A stretch of 64,000 nucleotides of DNA from Leuconostoc gelidum subsp. gelidum KCTC 3527 (GTDB lineage Bacteria; Bacillota; Bacilli; Lactobacillales; Lactobacillaceae): NCBI RefSeq assembly GCF_000166715.1, contig NZ_AEMI01000020.1, positions 1 through 64,000 of the forward strand, written 5' to 3'. The number at the start of each line of letters is the position of its first letter. Position 1 is the stretch's first letter. The translations under genes and the position numbers were made by a program. The notes beneath the pieces are model-generated. The model saw only the letters and a program-made list of their open reading frames with translations, was not told the DNA's origin and searched no databases. This document shows, one piece after another, positions 46,387 through 56,184 of the stretch.

Positions 46387-46442
46387 TATGACCCATTTGT
46401 GGCTTGTTAACTCAGAACTATTTTATGAATAGGAGATTTCTA

Positions 46443-48137
46443 ATGCGCAAAAAGAAAGCTGTAATGATCGGTGCTGGCATAGCTAATATGGCAGCTGCCG
46501 TTTATTTGATTCAAGAAGGTCATTGGTCAGGTGAGAATATCACTTTTTATTCGCTTGATCAGCATGGTTCTAATGATGGTGACACAACTGAGTCTGCCAC
46601 TGATGATTACTGGAATAAAAATCACCCCTTGGAAAACAACAAAGGTTATATTGCTCGAGGTGGTCGTATGCTAAATTACCGGACATATGTCGACTTGATG
46701 GACTTACTCAATCGTATCCCATCAACAACTGAAACTGGTATGACAGCTGCAGAAGATACACGGGATTTTGATGCCAAACACCCAACATTTGATAAAGCAC
46801 GCCTTCTGCAACCTGGCCACGGTATTCTCAATGCCAGTAAATTAGGTTTCAATCGTTTGGATCGGCAGTTGTTAACACAGTTAATTTTAATGCCTGATGA
46901 AAATGAGACAAAACTAGATAATATCACTATTGCACAATATTTTGAAAACGACCCACACTTTTTCGAAACAAATTTTTGGTTTATGTGGGAAACAACTTTT
47001 GCTTTCCGCACACAAAGTTCAGCACAAGAACTACGCCGTTATATGCATCAAATGATCTATGAATTTTCACAAATTGAACATCTAGTTGGTGTTAATCGCA
47101 CACGTTATAACCAATATGAAAGCATCATGTTGCCCCTGATTAATTATTTAAAGGCACAAGGTTGCCAAATTATTTTAGATCGTCGCGTGACAGCATTCGA
47201 GTTTAAAGAAACATCGATGACGGACGAAATTACCGTAACTGGTTTAAAAATGATTAATACAACCACAAACGAAAAAGAACACGTGTCAATTGATGATGAT
47301 ACTGGCGTTTTATTTACAAATGGATCTATTACAGATTCCGCAACGCTTGGTGATTACAACACACCGGCGCCAGAAAATATGGATTATGGTGCGGCATCTA
47401 GTTTATGGAAACAAGCAACAAAGCACTTCTATAATCTCGGAAATCCTGATAAATTTTTTGCAGATCGCGACGCAAGTGAATGGGTTAGCTTTACACTGAC
47501 AACCAAAAATCATTTATTATTAAACGAAATTACACGTATCACAACACAATTACCTGGTAACGCACTAAATTCATTCTTGTCTACAACGCCCATAACACCA
47601 TTAGGACAAATTGACGTTGATATGTCAATTGTCGCTCACCATCAACCTCATTTTACGAGCCAACAGCCCAACGAAACGGTTATTTGGGGATACTTCTTGT
47701 ATCCTAGAAGAGATAGCTTGCTTTTTGGAAAACCTTACTTAGAATTAACTGGGAAAGAAATGGTGTTAGAATTAATTTCACACTTATCTCAAGTCGACTC
47801 CGGTCCAATCAATATTAAAGATCGTGAATCAGAAATTTTAGACAGTGTTGTCAATAATATTCCTGTCTATATGCCTTATGCTTCAGCGCTATTTAATAAT
47901 CGTGCTAAAATAGATCGTCCGGAAGTCATTCCGGACCATTCGACTAATTTAGCCTTCACTGGAGAATTTGTTGAACAACCCTATCAAATGGTGTTCACAG
48001 AACAAAGTGCGGTTCGTTCTGGTGAAATTGCAGCCTATCATTTCGCAGGTGTACCTATGAGCAAACTGGTTAAAACCCCTAAATATGACCATGACATTAA
48101 AACGTTGCTTAGAGCAACAAAAAAGATGTTTTCTTGA
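46443..48137 (+). CDS. Oleate hydratase
   Basis: FAD-dependent hydration of unsaturated fatty acids such as oleate to 10-hydroxy acids; often linked to fatty-acid detoxification. The 564-residue protein has the dinucleotide fold GAGIANMAAA (residues 10-19), YIARGGRMLNYRTYVDLMDLL, FRTQSSAQELRRYMHQM, and the late VIPDHSTNLAFTGEFVEQP. The ATG at 46443 follows AGGAG; the upstream in-frame ATGs are rejected. The motif after RGGR is MLN rather than EM as I recall for the best-studied branch, so it may belong to another family branch. A long terminator follows. Confidence 0.93.
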   Translation: MRKKKAVMIGAGIANMAAAVYLIQEGHWSGENITFYSLDQHGSNDGDTTESATDDYWNKNHPLENNKGYIARGGRMLNYRTYVDLMDLLNRIPSTTETGMTAAEDTRDFDAKHPTFDKARLLQPGHGILNASKLGFNRLDRQLLTQLILMPDENETKLDNITIAQYFENDPHFFETNFWFMWETTFAFRTQSSAQELRRYMHQMIYEFSQIEHLVGVNRTRYNQYESIMLPLINYLKAQGCQIILDRRVTAFEFKETSMTDEITVTGLKMINTTTNEKEHVSIDDDTGVLFTNGSITDSATLGDYNTPAPENMDYGAASSLWKQATKHFYNLGNPDKFFADRDASEWVSFTLTTKNHLLLNEITRITTQLPGNALNSFLSTTPITPLGQIDVDMSIVAHHQPHFTSQQPNETVIWGYFLYPRRDSLLFGKPYLELTGKEMVLELISHLSQVDSGPINIKDRESEILDSVVNNIPVYMPYASALFNNRAKIDRPEVIPDHSTNLAFTGEFVEQPYQMVFTEQSAVRSGEIAAYHFAGVPMSKLVKTPKYDHDIKTLLRATKKMFS

Positions 48138-48161
48138 CTGAAAAAATCATCTGAACAAAAT

Positions 48162-48213
48162 ATAAAAACAGTTACTTTTTGAATGGCATTCAAGAAGTAA
48201 CTGTTTTTATATT
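48162..48213 (+). terminator. Terminator after oleate hydratase
   Basis: ATAAAAACAGTTACTT pairs fully with AAGTAACTGTTTTTAT (16 bp) and TTGAAT/ATTCAA continues the stem inside. Confidence 0.94.
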
Positions 48214-48235
48214 GTTTAATCTATTTTTTATAAAT

Positions 48236-48421
48236 TCACATGCCAAAATAATCGAAATACTGTTTCAAAGTAGCATAGTTTGTTTTGTGTCGCGCTTTTT
48301 TTGGATTTGGATCACCTACTAAAAAAATTTTGACGCTTTTTTCAAAGTAATGAATTAGGGTATTAACATTTTTAACGGATAAATTTTGTGCCTCATCAAT
48401 AAAATCACAGCTAAAATATTG
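48236..48421 (-). pseudogene. Remnant of a nucleotide-binding ATPase or helicase-like gene
   Basis: A frame without a start codon reads CDFIDEAQNLSVKNVNTLIH, then VKIFLVGDPNPKK, and stops at 48236. The DEAQ and VGDP pair is typical of the Walker B and following strand of P-loop ATPases of the PhoH or superfamily 1 helicase kind. The upstream part with Walker A is missing, and a stop lies just upstream at about 48424. It is a short 3' fragment of a lost gene. Confidence 0.55.
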
Positions 48422-48441
48422 TTATACTATATTTTCCCCAT

Positions 48442-48484
48442 AAAAAGAACCGCTTAATTCAGATTTTCCCAAATTAAGCGGTTC
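48442..48484 (-). terminator. Terminator for the baeRF-like gene
   Basis: GAACCGCTTAATT and AATTAAGCGGTTC form a perfect 13-bp stem with a 12-nt loop; the T-run (48446-48442) is on the minus strand, 54 nt past the gene. Confidence 0.88.
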
Positions 48485-48537
48485 ACTTCAAGTTTCTTAT
48501 CATTTATTCGTATCTTTAAATGGTGACTACCATCTCA

Positions 48538-49326
48538 TTATTTAAAAAGTTTCTGATAGGCTTCGTAAATATCATTTGTTGCATTGAAATGACCATCAAT
48601 TTTTTTATCAATGAGTTTAACTTTTAGGTTTTTTCCAATCGCATCTGTAAAAATACTCATGTTCTGAGATGCACCGCCCAATATAATCGGCATGCCTTTA
48701 AAGTTAGTATCAATATAGCTGACAATATCTGGCGAGGCAGCTTGGTAAAATCTTATCTGATCGTTCTTCTTTATTTCTTTTGCTGGATTGTGTCCATGTA
48801 CTGACACAGATTTGTTGCCTACAGATACATGATTGCTCTCACCTATACGAAATTCAGTGCCCAGATACTTCTGTAATGTTAACTCACCAAAATCTTTGGT
48901 TATGTCTTGAATACCACGGTCATCTACTAGATAAACAGTAATTGTCTCATAATCAACATCAAGAATTAAATTGGTTGGAAACTTAAGACTCAAGGCTTCT
49001 AGTCTTTCTAAGCGAGGCGTTTTGTCAATGACGATCTCATCGTCTTCAATCTCCAAGTGTGGACTCGTGTAGACGTGTACCTCGTCTCCCATCACAAAGA
49101 TAGCTGATGTTACCTGTCGCATTTCAGTTAAGCGGTCCTTTGCCATGGCATCTTCAAATGACTTTATATTAATATCGACACTGATTTTTTTCTGAATTTG
49201 ATTTAAACGCGACTTGTTCTCCGAAAAATTATCGTTAGATCTAAAATAGATACTAACAGTCCGGTCAATGTGCTTGCTTTGCTGAGTCACGTTCTTCATG
49301 AATTCTTCTAAATAGACACTTTTCAT
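48538..49326 (-). CDS. Probable baeRF (bacterial eRF1-like) domain protein
   Basis: The 262-residue cytosolic protein shows the pattern of the baeRF families, bacterial relatives of eRF1 domains 2-3. It starts with a VSIYFRSND strand and a basic linker, has PTNLILDVDYETITVYLVDD in the middle, and ends DQIRFYQAASPDIVSYIDTNF with GMPIILGGASQNMSIF. The function is unknown; a ribosome-related role is suggested for the family. The start at 49326 follows GGAGGAAC; the ATG at 49338 overlaps that SD and is rejected. Confidence 0.55.
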   Translation of the reverse strand: MKSVYLEEFMKNVTQQSKHIDRTVSIYFRSNDNFSENKSRLNQIQKKISVDINIKSFEDAMAKDRLTEMRQVTSAIFVMGDEVHVYTSPHLEIEDDEIVIDKTPRLERLEALSLKFPTNLILDVDYETITVYLVDDRGIQDITKDFGELTLQKYLGTEFRIGESNHVSVGNKSVSVHGHNPAKEIKKNDQIRFYQAASPDIVSYIDTNFKGMPIILGGASQNMSIFTDAIGKNLKVKLIDKKIDGHFNATNDIYEAYQKLFK

Positions 49327-49563
49327 AAGTTCCTCCATTGTTCTGCCTGCTTCGATTTATATTTCATCTATAATTATATCATAAAAGCAATGTAAACGTT
49401 TTCACAATTTAATACAGTTGCTTTCGTTTTATCTCTGCCAAAAAGTAGCATTAAATGCGTTCAAGGTTTAAAATAAAATCAAGGTTATAATGATTCTATC
49501 ATGCACACTGACGCGCCACTCATACTATCTTGGTATTTAATATCATTTAAATTGGAAGCAATA

Positions 49564-50907
49564 ATGGATAAATTTATTAAACAGCAAACACCTCTTTCAC
49601 AATCTCATCACATGGCAATTCCTTGGCAAAGTCTGATTCAAAACGATAAGCAACCAGCTAAAGACGCCAGTTTGCCAGAACGTGCTTCAATTGTTGGTCG
49701 TATTGGCATCCAAATGTTGTCATGTGGTACTGGTGCATGGCGCGTTCGAGACGCAATGAATAAAATAGCTAGAAAATTAGATCTCAGTTGTTCTGCTGAT
49801 ATTGGTTTAATTAATTTAACATATACTTGTTTTAGTGATGGTCATAGCTATACACAACAACTATCATTACCTAATACTGGTGTAAATACTGACAAATTAA
49901 ACACACTAGAAAACTTTGTCAAACATATAGGCGATACTTTTTCGACGTTAACCGTACGACAGGTTCACAACAAAATCAACGACATTCAAAACAAGCCCAA
50001 ACAATATTCGCCTATAGTCGCTGGCTTAGCAGCTGCTCTTGCATGTAGTGCCTTTATTTTTCTACTTGGTGGTGGCATACCAGAAATGATCTGTTCTTTT
50101 ATCGGTGCCGGTATTGGTAATTTTGTCCGCGCAACCCTAGGAAAACACACGATTACTACGCTCGTTGGTGTCGCTATCAGTGTTGCCATTGCCTGCTTAG
50201 TCTATATGTTTGCCTTCAAAATATTTGAAACCTATCTTCATGTCTTAGTCCAACATGAAGCAGGTTATATTGGCGCAATGTTGTTTGTTGTCCCCGGTTT
50301 CCCTTTTATTACCAGTATGTTAGATATGTCAAAATTAGATATGCGCTCCGGCTTAGAAAGATTAACCTATGCTATCATGATTACTCTGGTTGCAACCCTA
50401 GTTGGTTGGTTAGTCGCGTTATTTTTTGATTTTCGACCTGAAAACTTTTTACCACTCGGACTATCCCCCATCGTTATTGGCTTACTCAGATTACCGGCCA
50501 GTTTTTGCGGTGTCTATGGTTTCTCCATTATGTTTAATAGTTCACAAAGGATGGCTATTGTGGCTGGCTTTATTGGTGCACTTGCCAATACTTTACGCTT
50601 AGAATTGGTCGATTTGACAACCATTCCACCAGCAGCAGCGGCATTTGTTGGTGCACTTGTTGCTGGATTAATTGCTTCAATTGTCACACGTTACAACGGC
50701 TATCCCAGAATTTCATTAACGGTCCCAGCAATCGTTATTATGGTTCCTGGCTTATATATTTATCGCGCAATTTACAATATTGGCACAAATCAGATAGCAG
50801 TTGGCGCGCTTTGGATGACCAAAGCTGCTTTAATTATGATGTTTTTACCCCTTGGTCTATTCGTAGCACGTACACTGCTAGACAAAAATTGGCGCCACTT
50901 TGATTAA
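49564..50907 (+). CDS. Threonine/serine exporter family protein (ThrE type)
   Basis: A 447-residue membrane protein that fuses both halves of ThrE: an N-terminal cytosolic segment with GRIGIQMLSCGTGAWRVRDAMNKIA, then about ten membrane helices. The first set holds AGLAAALACSAFIFLLGGG and the second ends SLTVPAIVIMVPGLYIYRAIY. Family members export threonine and serine; here the substrate is not proven. The ATG at 49564 has an SD GGAAG; the ATG at 49501 has none. A TATAAT box at 49486 lies upstream. Confidence 0.85.
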   Translation: MDKFIKQQTPLSQSHHMAIPWQSLIQNDKQPAKDASLPERASIVGRIGIQMLSCGTGAWRVRDAMNKIARKLDLSCSADIGLINLTYTCFSDGHSYTQQLSLPNTGVNTDKLNTLENFVKHIGDTFSTLTVRQVHNKINDIQNKPKQYSPIVAGLAAALACSAFIFLLGGGIPEMICSFIGAGIGNFVRATLGKHTITTLVGVAISVAIACLVYMFAFKIFETYLHVLVQHEAGYIGAMLFVVPGFPFITSMLDMSKLDMRSGLERLTYAIMITLVATLVGWLVALFFDFRPENFLPLGLSPIVIGLLRLPASFCGVYGFSIMFNSSQRMAIVAGFIGALANTLRLELVDLTTIPPAAAAFVGALVAGLIASIVTRYNGYPRISLTVPAIVIMVPGLYIYRAIYNIGTNQIAVGALWMTKAALIMMFLPLGLFVARTLLDKNWRHFD

Positions 50908-50954
50908 TATTAGTGTTTAATATAATTGTTATTATGCCATTCAAACAATTTCCC

Positions 50955-50984
50955 AAAAAAAAGGCCCTAGTCAGGCCTTTTTTT
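50955..50984. terminator. Bidirectional terminator after the ThrE gene
   Basis: AAAAGGCC and GGCCTTTT pair around CTAGTCA with A- and T-runs on the two sides; it can also end the rfbD transcript from the other side. Confidence 0.9.
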
Positions 50985-51060
50985 GATGTGTCCACACACT
51001 GTTATTACTGATGGGGGCAGTCACATGACACGCGACTAATGCTATTCAGATAGGGCTTTT

Positions 51061-51900
51061 TTAGTCCAGTCCCATCAAAAACGCATTCAAAGCTTCACGC
51101 CAATTCAAAATTTCAAATCCAGTGGATTCAGCTTTATCTAAGCTCATGACAGAATGTCTTGGCCGATAAGCCTTTTGCGGGAACTCGGCACTTGTGACTG
51201 GTGCAATTTCAACATCAGTGTTTTTCAAAATCTCACGGGCAAAGTCAAACCATGTTGTTGTCCCCGTATTAGACAGATGATAAACACCATAAGTTGCCTT
51301 AACATCAACTAAATGTAACATGAATTCAGCTAATGTTCGCGTCCAAGTTGGTCGGCCTAATTGATCATTAACAACTGTTAACCTAGGATGTGTTGTGGCT
51401 AATCGCTGCATTGTATAGACAAAGTTATTCCCAAACTCACCAAATACCCAACTGGTACGTACAATATAAGCATCAGCGCCACTTTCCGTGACTGCTAATT
51501 CACCGGCTAACTTAGCACGGCCATATGCGTTTTGCGGGTTCACCGGATCTGTTTCAACATAATCATTATTTTGGGTGCCATCAAAGACATAATCTGTGGA
51601 TACAGCTACTACCTTAGCTCCAATTTTTTTAACCGCATCAGCGACATTTTTAGTGCCATTAACGTTCACTTGCCAATTCACTTCACGGCCGTCATCTTCT
51701 GCCAAATCAACTTTAGTATATGCAGCAGCATGTAATATAACATCTGGCTTGACTGATTCAAAAGTTGCAAGTACTGCTTCACGGCTTGTAATATCTAATT
51801 GTGTCGAGTCAAAAGCCACAAAATCTAGTTCACGTTCACGCAATAACTTTTGTAATTCTTGACCTAATTGGCCGTTTGCACCTGTGATTAAAAACTTCAT
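51061..51900 (-). CDS. rfbD: dTDP-4-dehydrorhamnose reductase
   Basis: Last step of dTDP-rhamnose synthesis. The 279-residue protein has GANGQLGQEL (residues 7-16), AAAYTKVDLAE, the short-chain-dehydrogenase motif STDYVFDG with YGRAKLAGE (Tyr and Lys), and RTSWVFGEFGNNF. The start at 51900 has an SD (GGGAGAG); the open frame 11 codons upstream is not family sequence. It is intact, whereas the rfbA and rfbB genes upstream are destroyed, so its substrate must come from elsewhere or it is on the way out. Confidence 0.94.
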   Translation of the reverse strand: MKFLITGANGQLGQELQKLLRERELDFVAFDSTQLDITSREAVLATFESVKPDVILHAAAYTKVDLAEDDGREVNWQVNVNGTKNVADAVKKIGAKVVAVSTDYVFDGTQNNDYVETDPVNPQNAYGRAKLAGELAVTESGADAYIVRTSWVFGEFGNNFVYTMQRLATTHPRLTVVNDQLGRPTWTRTLAEFMLHLVDVKATYGVYHLSNTGTTTWFDFAREILKNTDVEIAPVTSAEFPQKAYRPRHSVMSLDKAESTGFEILNWREALNAFLMGLD

Positions 51901-51922
51901 TTTACTTCTCTCCCTCATAGAC

Positions 51923-51948
51923 AAAAAACTCACATGATGTGAGTTTTT
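51923..51948 (-). terminator. Terminator between the rfbB remnant and rfbD
   Basis: AAAAACTCACAT and ATGTGAGTTTTT form a perfect stem with a T-run on the minus strand. It lies 9 nt after the rfbB remnant stop. Confidence 0.85.
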
Positions 51949-51956
51949 AATCGTCT

Positions 51957-52518
<562 letters not shown>

Positions 52519-52556
52519 TTAATATTTATTGCCTAATGATTATATTTAAATATACA

Positions 52557-53972
52557 TCAATCAAAAAAAACTTCCCATTTTAATAAAATATCTGCCTTAA
52601 CAAAAAACAAAGCAATAATATACACAATAATTCCCAAAGTTATTTCCAATATAACTGCACATATAGTTTTTGGCAACCAAATATCAACCAGAATTATAAT
52701 TAGAAACATAACCAAACTGCTAAATAAATACTTATGTATATTAGAAAATAACATTTTTTTAACGTTTAACTTGTTCTTTATGCCAAAAAGTAAATATGCA
52801 AGTACTATCAACTCACTAATTAAAGTTGAGATTATTGCACCATAAACCCCATAATTTCGGATAAAAAGTAAGTTTAGTATTATATTACTAATTGCTCCAG
52901 CAAAAGTTGATCCGATATATTCTTTGTTAAGACCTGATGGGATTAAGTATTGATTTGTAATGGCGATACTCCAAGAAATTAATATAATAATAGGGCTTTC
53001 AAGAATAATTAAATTACTTACAACGCCAAAACCTTTTCCTAAAAATAAAGGAACAAATTTTGATGAAATTGCTATTAAGCCTAATACTAACGGAAATGAC
53101 AAAAAGTTAATAAATTGAAAAGATTTATCCATATAATGATTTACGCCCTTTTTATCTCCTTTTGCTAATAAGTTAGCAATCCTAGGCATTAATACAGCTG
53201 ATATTGAAGACACAATGGTTAGTGCTAAACGTACAAGAGTATCTGATGAGCTAAAGAAACCAACCGATTTAATAGAATCCATTTGTCCAAGCATTGTTTT
53301 ATTAACAACTAAATAAATTTGAGTAGCTAGTTGTGGAATAAATAACAGTAAAATAGGCATTACGTGCTTTGAAAAATGGAGCTTGTTTACATCAACAAAA
53401 TAAATCTGCCCCTTTAAAAAAGGTATCAATATGAAATTTCCAATTAAAGTAGAGCCTGTAATAATTAAAATATAGATAGTTAAATCACTTTTAGTATGTA
53501 CCAATGAGAATATAAGTGCTAAAGAAATAATCTTTACTGCAACATTACGTGTAATAGTCTTCTTAAAATCTTCAATGCCTATAAAATACCAAGATACATC
53601 GAACATATTGGCAACAAGTGTTAAAGACTGCGCGATTATCAAACTCGTATATTCGTTGTAAATTGTTAAAAAAAAAGCTAATAATAAAATAGATATGACT
53701 GTTGTAACAATCTTTAAAATAGCAACATCCCAAAAAACTTTTGATCGATTTTCTTTGCTATCTTGAACATAAGCAACTTGTCTACTTCCGTATAATGATA
53801 TACCTAAACTCCCTAATAGAACAAAATAGGACATTATTGAATTAGTATATGAATATTTTCCCAATCCGTCTGGTCCAAGAACACGGGACACGTAGGGCAT
53901 AGTTACCAGAGGGAGAATAATTAATAAAACTTGATAAGTCATATTATAAAAAAAGTTTTTTAGAACTTTCAT
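52557..53972 (-). CDS. Wzx-type polysaccharide flippase
   Basis: A 471-residue membrane protein with about 12-14 helices that matches the polysaccharide transporter family: NMTYQVLLIILPLVTMPYVSRVLGPDGLGKYSYTNSI at the start. It should flip lipid-linked EPS repeat units across the membrane. The start at 53972 follows GGGAG; the frame open to 54017 overlaps the upstream gene and is rejected. AT-rich like its neighbours. The downstream side is the decayed rfbA/rfbB. Confidence 0.92.
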   Translation of the reverse strand: MKVLKNFFYNMTYQVLLIILPLVTMPYVSRVLGPDGLGKYSYTNSIMSYFVLLGSLGISLYGSRQVAYVQDSKENRSKVFWDVAILKIVTTVISILLLAFFLTIYNEYTSLIIAQSLTLVANMFDVSWYFIGIEDFKKTITRNVAVKIISLALIFSLVHTKSDLTIYILIITGSTLIGNFILIPFLKGQIYFVDVNKLHFSKHVMPILLLFIPQLATQIYLVVNKTMLGQMDSIKSVGFFSSSDTLVRLALTIVSSISAVLMPRIANLLAKGDKKGVNHYMDKSFQFINFLSFPLVLGLIAISSKFVPLFLGKGFGVVSNLIILESPIIILISWSIAITNQYLIPSGLNKEYIGSTFAGAISNIILNLLFIRNYGVYGAIISTLISELIVLAYLLFGIKNKLNVKKMLFSNIHKYLFSSLVMFLIIILVDIWLPKTICAVILEITLGIIVYIIALFFVKADILLKWEVFFD

Positions 53973-54006
53973 GATTTTTCTCCCACTGAATTGAAATAGA
54001 TAATAT

Positions 54007-54999
54007 TCATTGTCCAAGACTACGCATTCTACTAATTTTTTTTATTATAAAATCAAATTTTAAATCTAAACTTATTATTACTATTAGGTAAAGAATAATA
54101 TCTTTAGCTATCCTTGACTTAAATATTCCTAATCTAATTTTAGATTTTTTTATCTTTTTAACTATTTTTTTATATGAATCATCATGATTTGATACATTTT
54201 GATAGTCTAATAACAAATAAATCCATGATAAACTCAGAAAATAATTCATCCTATTCAATTTTTTATTCAGTATATATGAATTTTGCGTATACTTTTGTAT
54301 ATTTTCTTCAAATTTATCTAAAGCTAACATTCTATTATCGACTTCTTCATCTAATTTATTAGAAGTGATGGATCCAATCCTCTCACGTCGATAAAAATAG
54401 CCTACTTTTTCAACTTTAACAATACTTTTTGCCAAAGCCATAATAACATGTATAATTGCGGTATCTTCGTAAGTAATACCTTTGTTAAATTGAAAATTAT
54501 TTTTTATGTAAAAAGACACATTAAAACATTTGTTCCAAATGACTTCTCCATAACGTTTTAGTTGTTTATCAAAATGGGTAACCAATTTAACTTTATTAGA
54601 TCCATCGTCAAATTCCCCGTAATCAAACACCAAAATATCTGGTTGATTACGTTTAACAATATATTCGTTTAGAATAAATAATAGGTCGACATCAATATAA
54701 TCATCAGAATCAACAAATAGAATGTAATTTCCTTGTATATATTTAGTACCATAATTACGTGTCTCAGCTAAGCCTGAGTTACTTTTTGAATACATTTTCA
54801 CTTTGTGACCTACATTTTCAGTAGATTTTCGTGCTACCTTAAATGAATCGTCAGTTGATCCATCATCTACTAAAATCAATTCCCAATCAGAGTAGCTCTG
54901 TTCAACTATGGAATTAATAGTATGGGCTATATATCTCTCTGAGTTAAACATGGGCACAATAATAGAAAAAAATGCTCCTTTATTTATATCATTACTCAT
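54007..54999 (-). CDS. Glycosyltransferase family 2
   Basis: The 330-residue protein has the GT-A fold start FSIIVPMFNSERYIAHTINSI, LVDDGSTDDS, and the metal-binding region LFVDSDDYID. A conserved ITYEDTAIIH segment (ED motif) follows. It adds one sugar of the EPS repeat unit; donor and acceptor are unknown. I take the ATG at 54999, which has AGAAAGAGA 6 nt upstream; the GTG at 55020 overlaps the wzy stop. Visibly AT-rich. Confidence 0.88.
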   Translation of the reverse strand: MSNDINKGAFFSIIVPMFNSERYIAHTINSIVEQSYSDWELILVDDGSTDDSFKVARKSTENVGHKVKMYSKSNSGLAETRNYGTKYIQGNYILFVDSDDYIDVDLLFILNEYIVKRNQPDILVFDYGEFDDGSNKVKLVTHFDKQLKRYGEVIWNKCFNVSFYIKNNFQFNKGITYEDTAIIHVIMALAKSIVKVEKVGYFYRRERIGSITSNKLDEEVDNRMLALDKFEENIQKYTQNSYILNKKLNRMNYFLSLSWIYLLLDYQNVSNHDDSYKKIVKKIKKSKIRLGIFKSRIAKDIILYLIVIISLDLKFDFIIKKISRMRSLGQ

Positions 55000-55019
55000 T
55001 CGTTTTCTCTTTCTGTCCA

Positions 55020-56174
55020 CTACTCGTTTGAATTACTACGAATAGACTCATTATGAAAAATAAAGCTGTCATAATAAAAATCAGCCCCATTATCAAATCC
55101 AATTACAAACTTATACATCCCAACGAACGACACAAATACCAATAAAGAATACCAAAATATTTTATTGATTATACTAATTTTTACAATTAAGTAATCAATA
55201 ATCACAGGATATGTAAATAAAAAATAAAAGCCATAACGAACCATAATTGGTGATGTGGCAAATACAGAATAAATTGGAAGCAAAAGCATAAAGAGCCTAA
55301 TCATTAGTAATTGTTTTTCATCATTCAATTTCAGCTTGTTAAAATTTTTAATTAAGAAAAAATCAACAATTAAAAATTCTATAAAATGAAGAATGCTTGA
55401 TAAAATACCCACCTCGCCATACAACGTTCCGTTTGAAGCTTCTGAAATTTTCTGAGCACCTGAACCAGATACTATATTCGAAAAAAAGCCAAACATCGAT
55501 ATAACATCTACGTGTAGAAATACTAAAATAAAACTGAAAGCAAATAACATTGTGTACCATAATAATCTTTTTTGAGTTATTTTTATTCTATTAATCCAAT
55601 ATATCGGTATTAAAATTACAGCAGAAAAATGTACAGTTGCTGCAAAAATAATTAACAACATGTATGGAACAATTTTTTTATTTAAAATGTATCTCAGAGA
55701 TAAAGCGAATATTGCGACTGCTACTGATTGACGCATATATATAAAAGAAACATCTAATAAATATTTATACACAGCAATAACAATAAAGATATTAATGTTT
55801 GTCATATATTTTTTTAAAACAAAATATAGCGTAAACCAAAAAAATATTGCAACAAAAACAGTTAGTCCATAAAAATTGAATCCCATGCTTTTAATGGTTG
55901 AATTAATGAATGTCCAACCAACATCACTTCCTATTAACCCATTTTGTTGAACATAGTTAACTAGATTTAAATGGTTCAAGGTTGGCGCCAACTGGAACAT
56001 ATACTCGTAATTACTGTAATCGTAACCACCTAAATGGTACCTTGTTCCCGATAACAAGGCTAATAAGATAATTACTATACTAGCAAAAATATTTTTGATT
56101 GCGCCGATATTTGTAATTCCAGAGATTATCATGAATATTCCGGAAATACAAAGTATTGAAGTATAAAAAATCAA
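55020..56174 (-). CDS. EPS polymerase (Wzy, EpsG family)
   Basis: A 384-residue membrane protein with about 10-11 hydrophobic segments and the EpsG-like GTRYHLGGYDYSNYEYMF motif near residue 45-65, then FIYMRQSVAVAIFALSLRY. It should link repeat units outside the membrane. Sequence is strongly AT-rich. It is placed between two GT2 genes in the EPS operon. Confidence 0.85.
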   Translation of the reverse strand: MIFYTSILCISGIFMIISGITNIGAIKNIFASIVIILLALLSGTRYHLGGYDYSNYEYMFQLAPTLNHLNLVNYVQQNGLIGSDVGWTFINSTIKSMGFNFYGLTVFVAIFFWFTLYFVLKKYMTNINIFIVIAVYKYLLDVSFIYMRQSVAVAIFALSLRYILNKKIVPYMLLIIFAATVHFSAVILIPIYWINRIKITQKRLLWYTMLFAFSFILVFLHVDVISMFGFFSNIVSGSGAQKISEASNGTLYGEVGILSSILHFIEFLIVDFFLIKNFNKLKLNDEKQLLMIRLFMLLLPIYSVFATSPIMVRYGFYFLFTYPVIIDYLIVKISIINKIFWYSLLVFVSFVGMYKFVIGFDNGADFYYDSFIFHNESIRSNSNE

Positions 56175-56184
56175 TATTTTTCCC

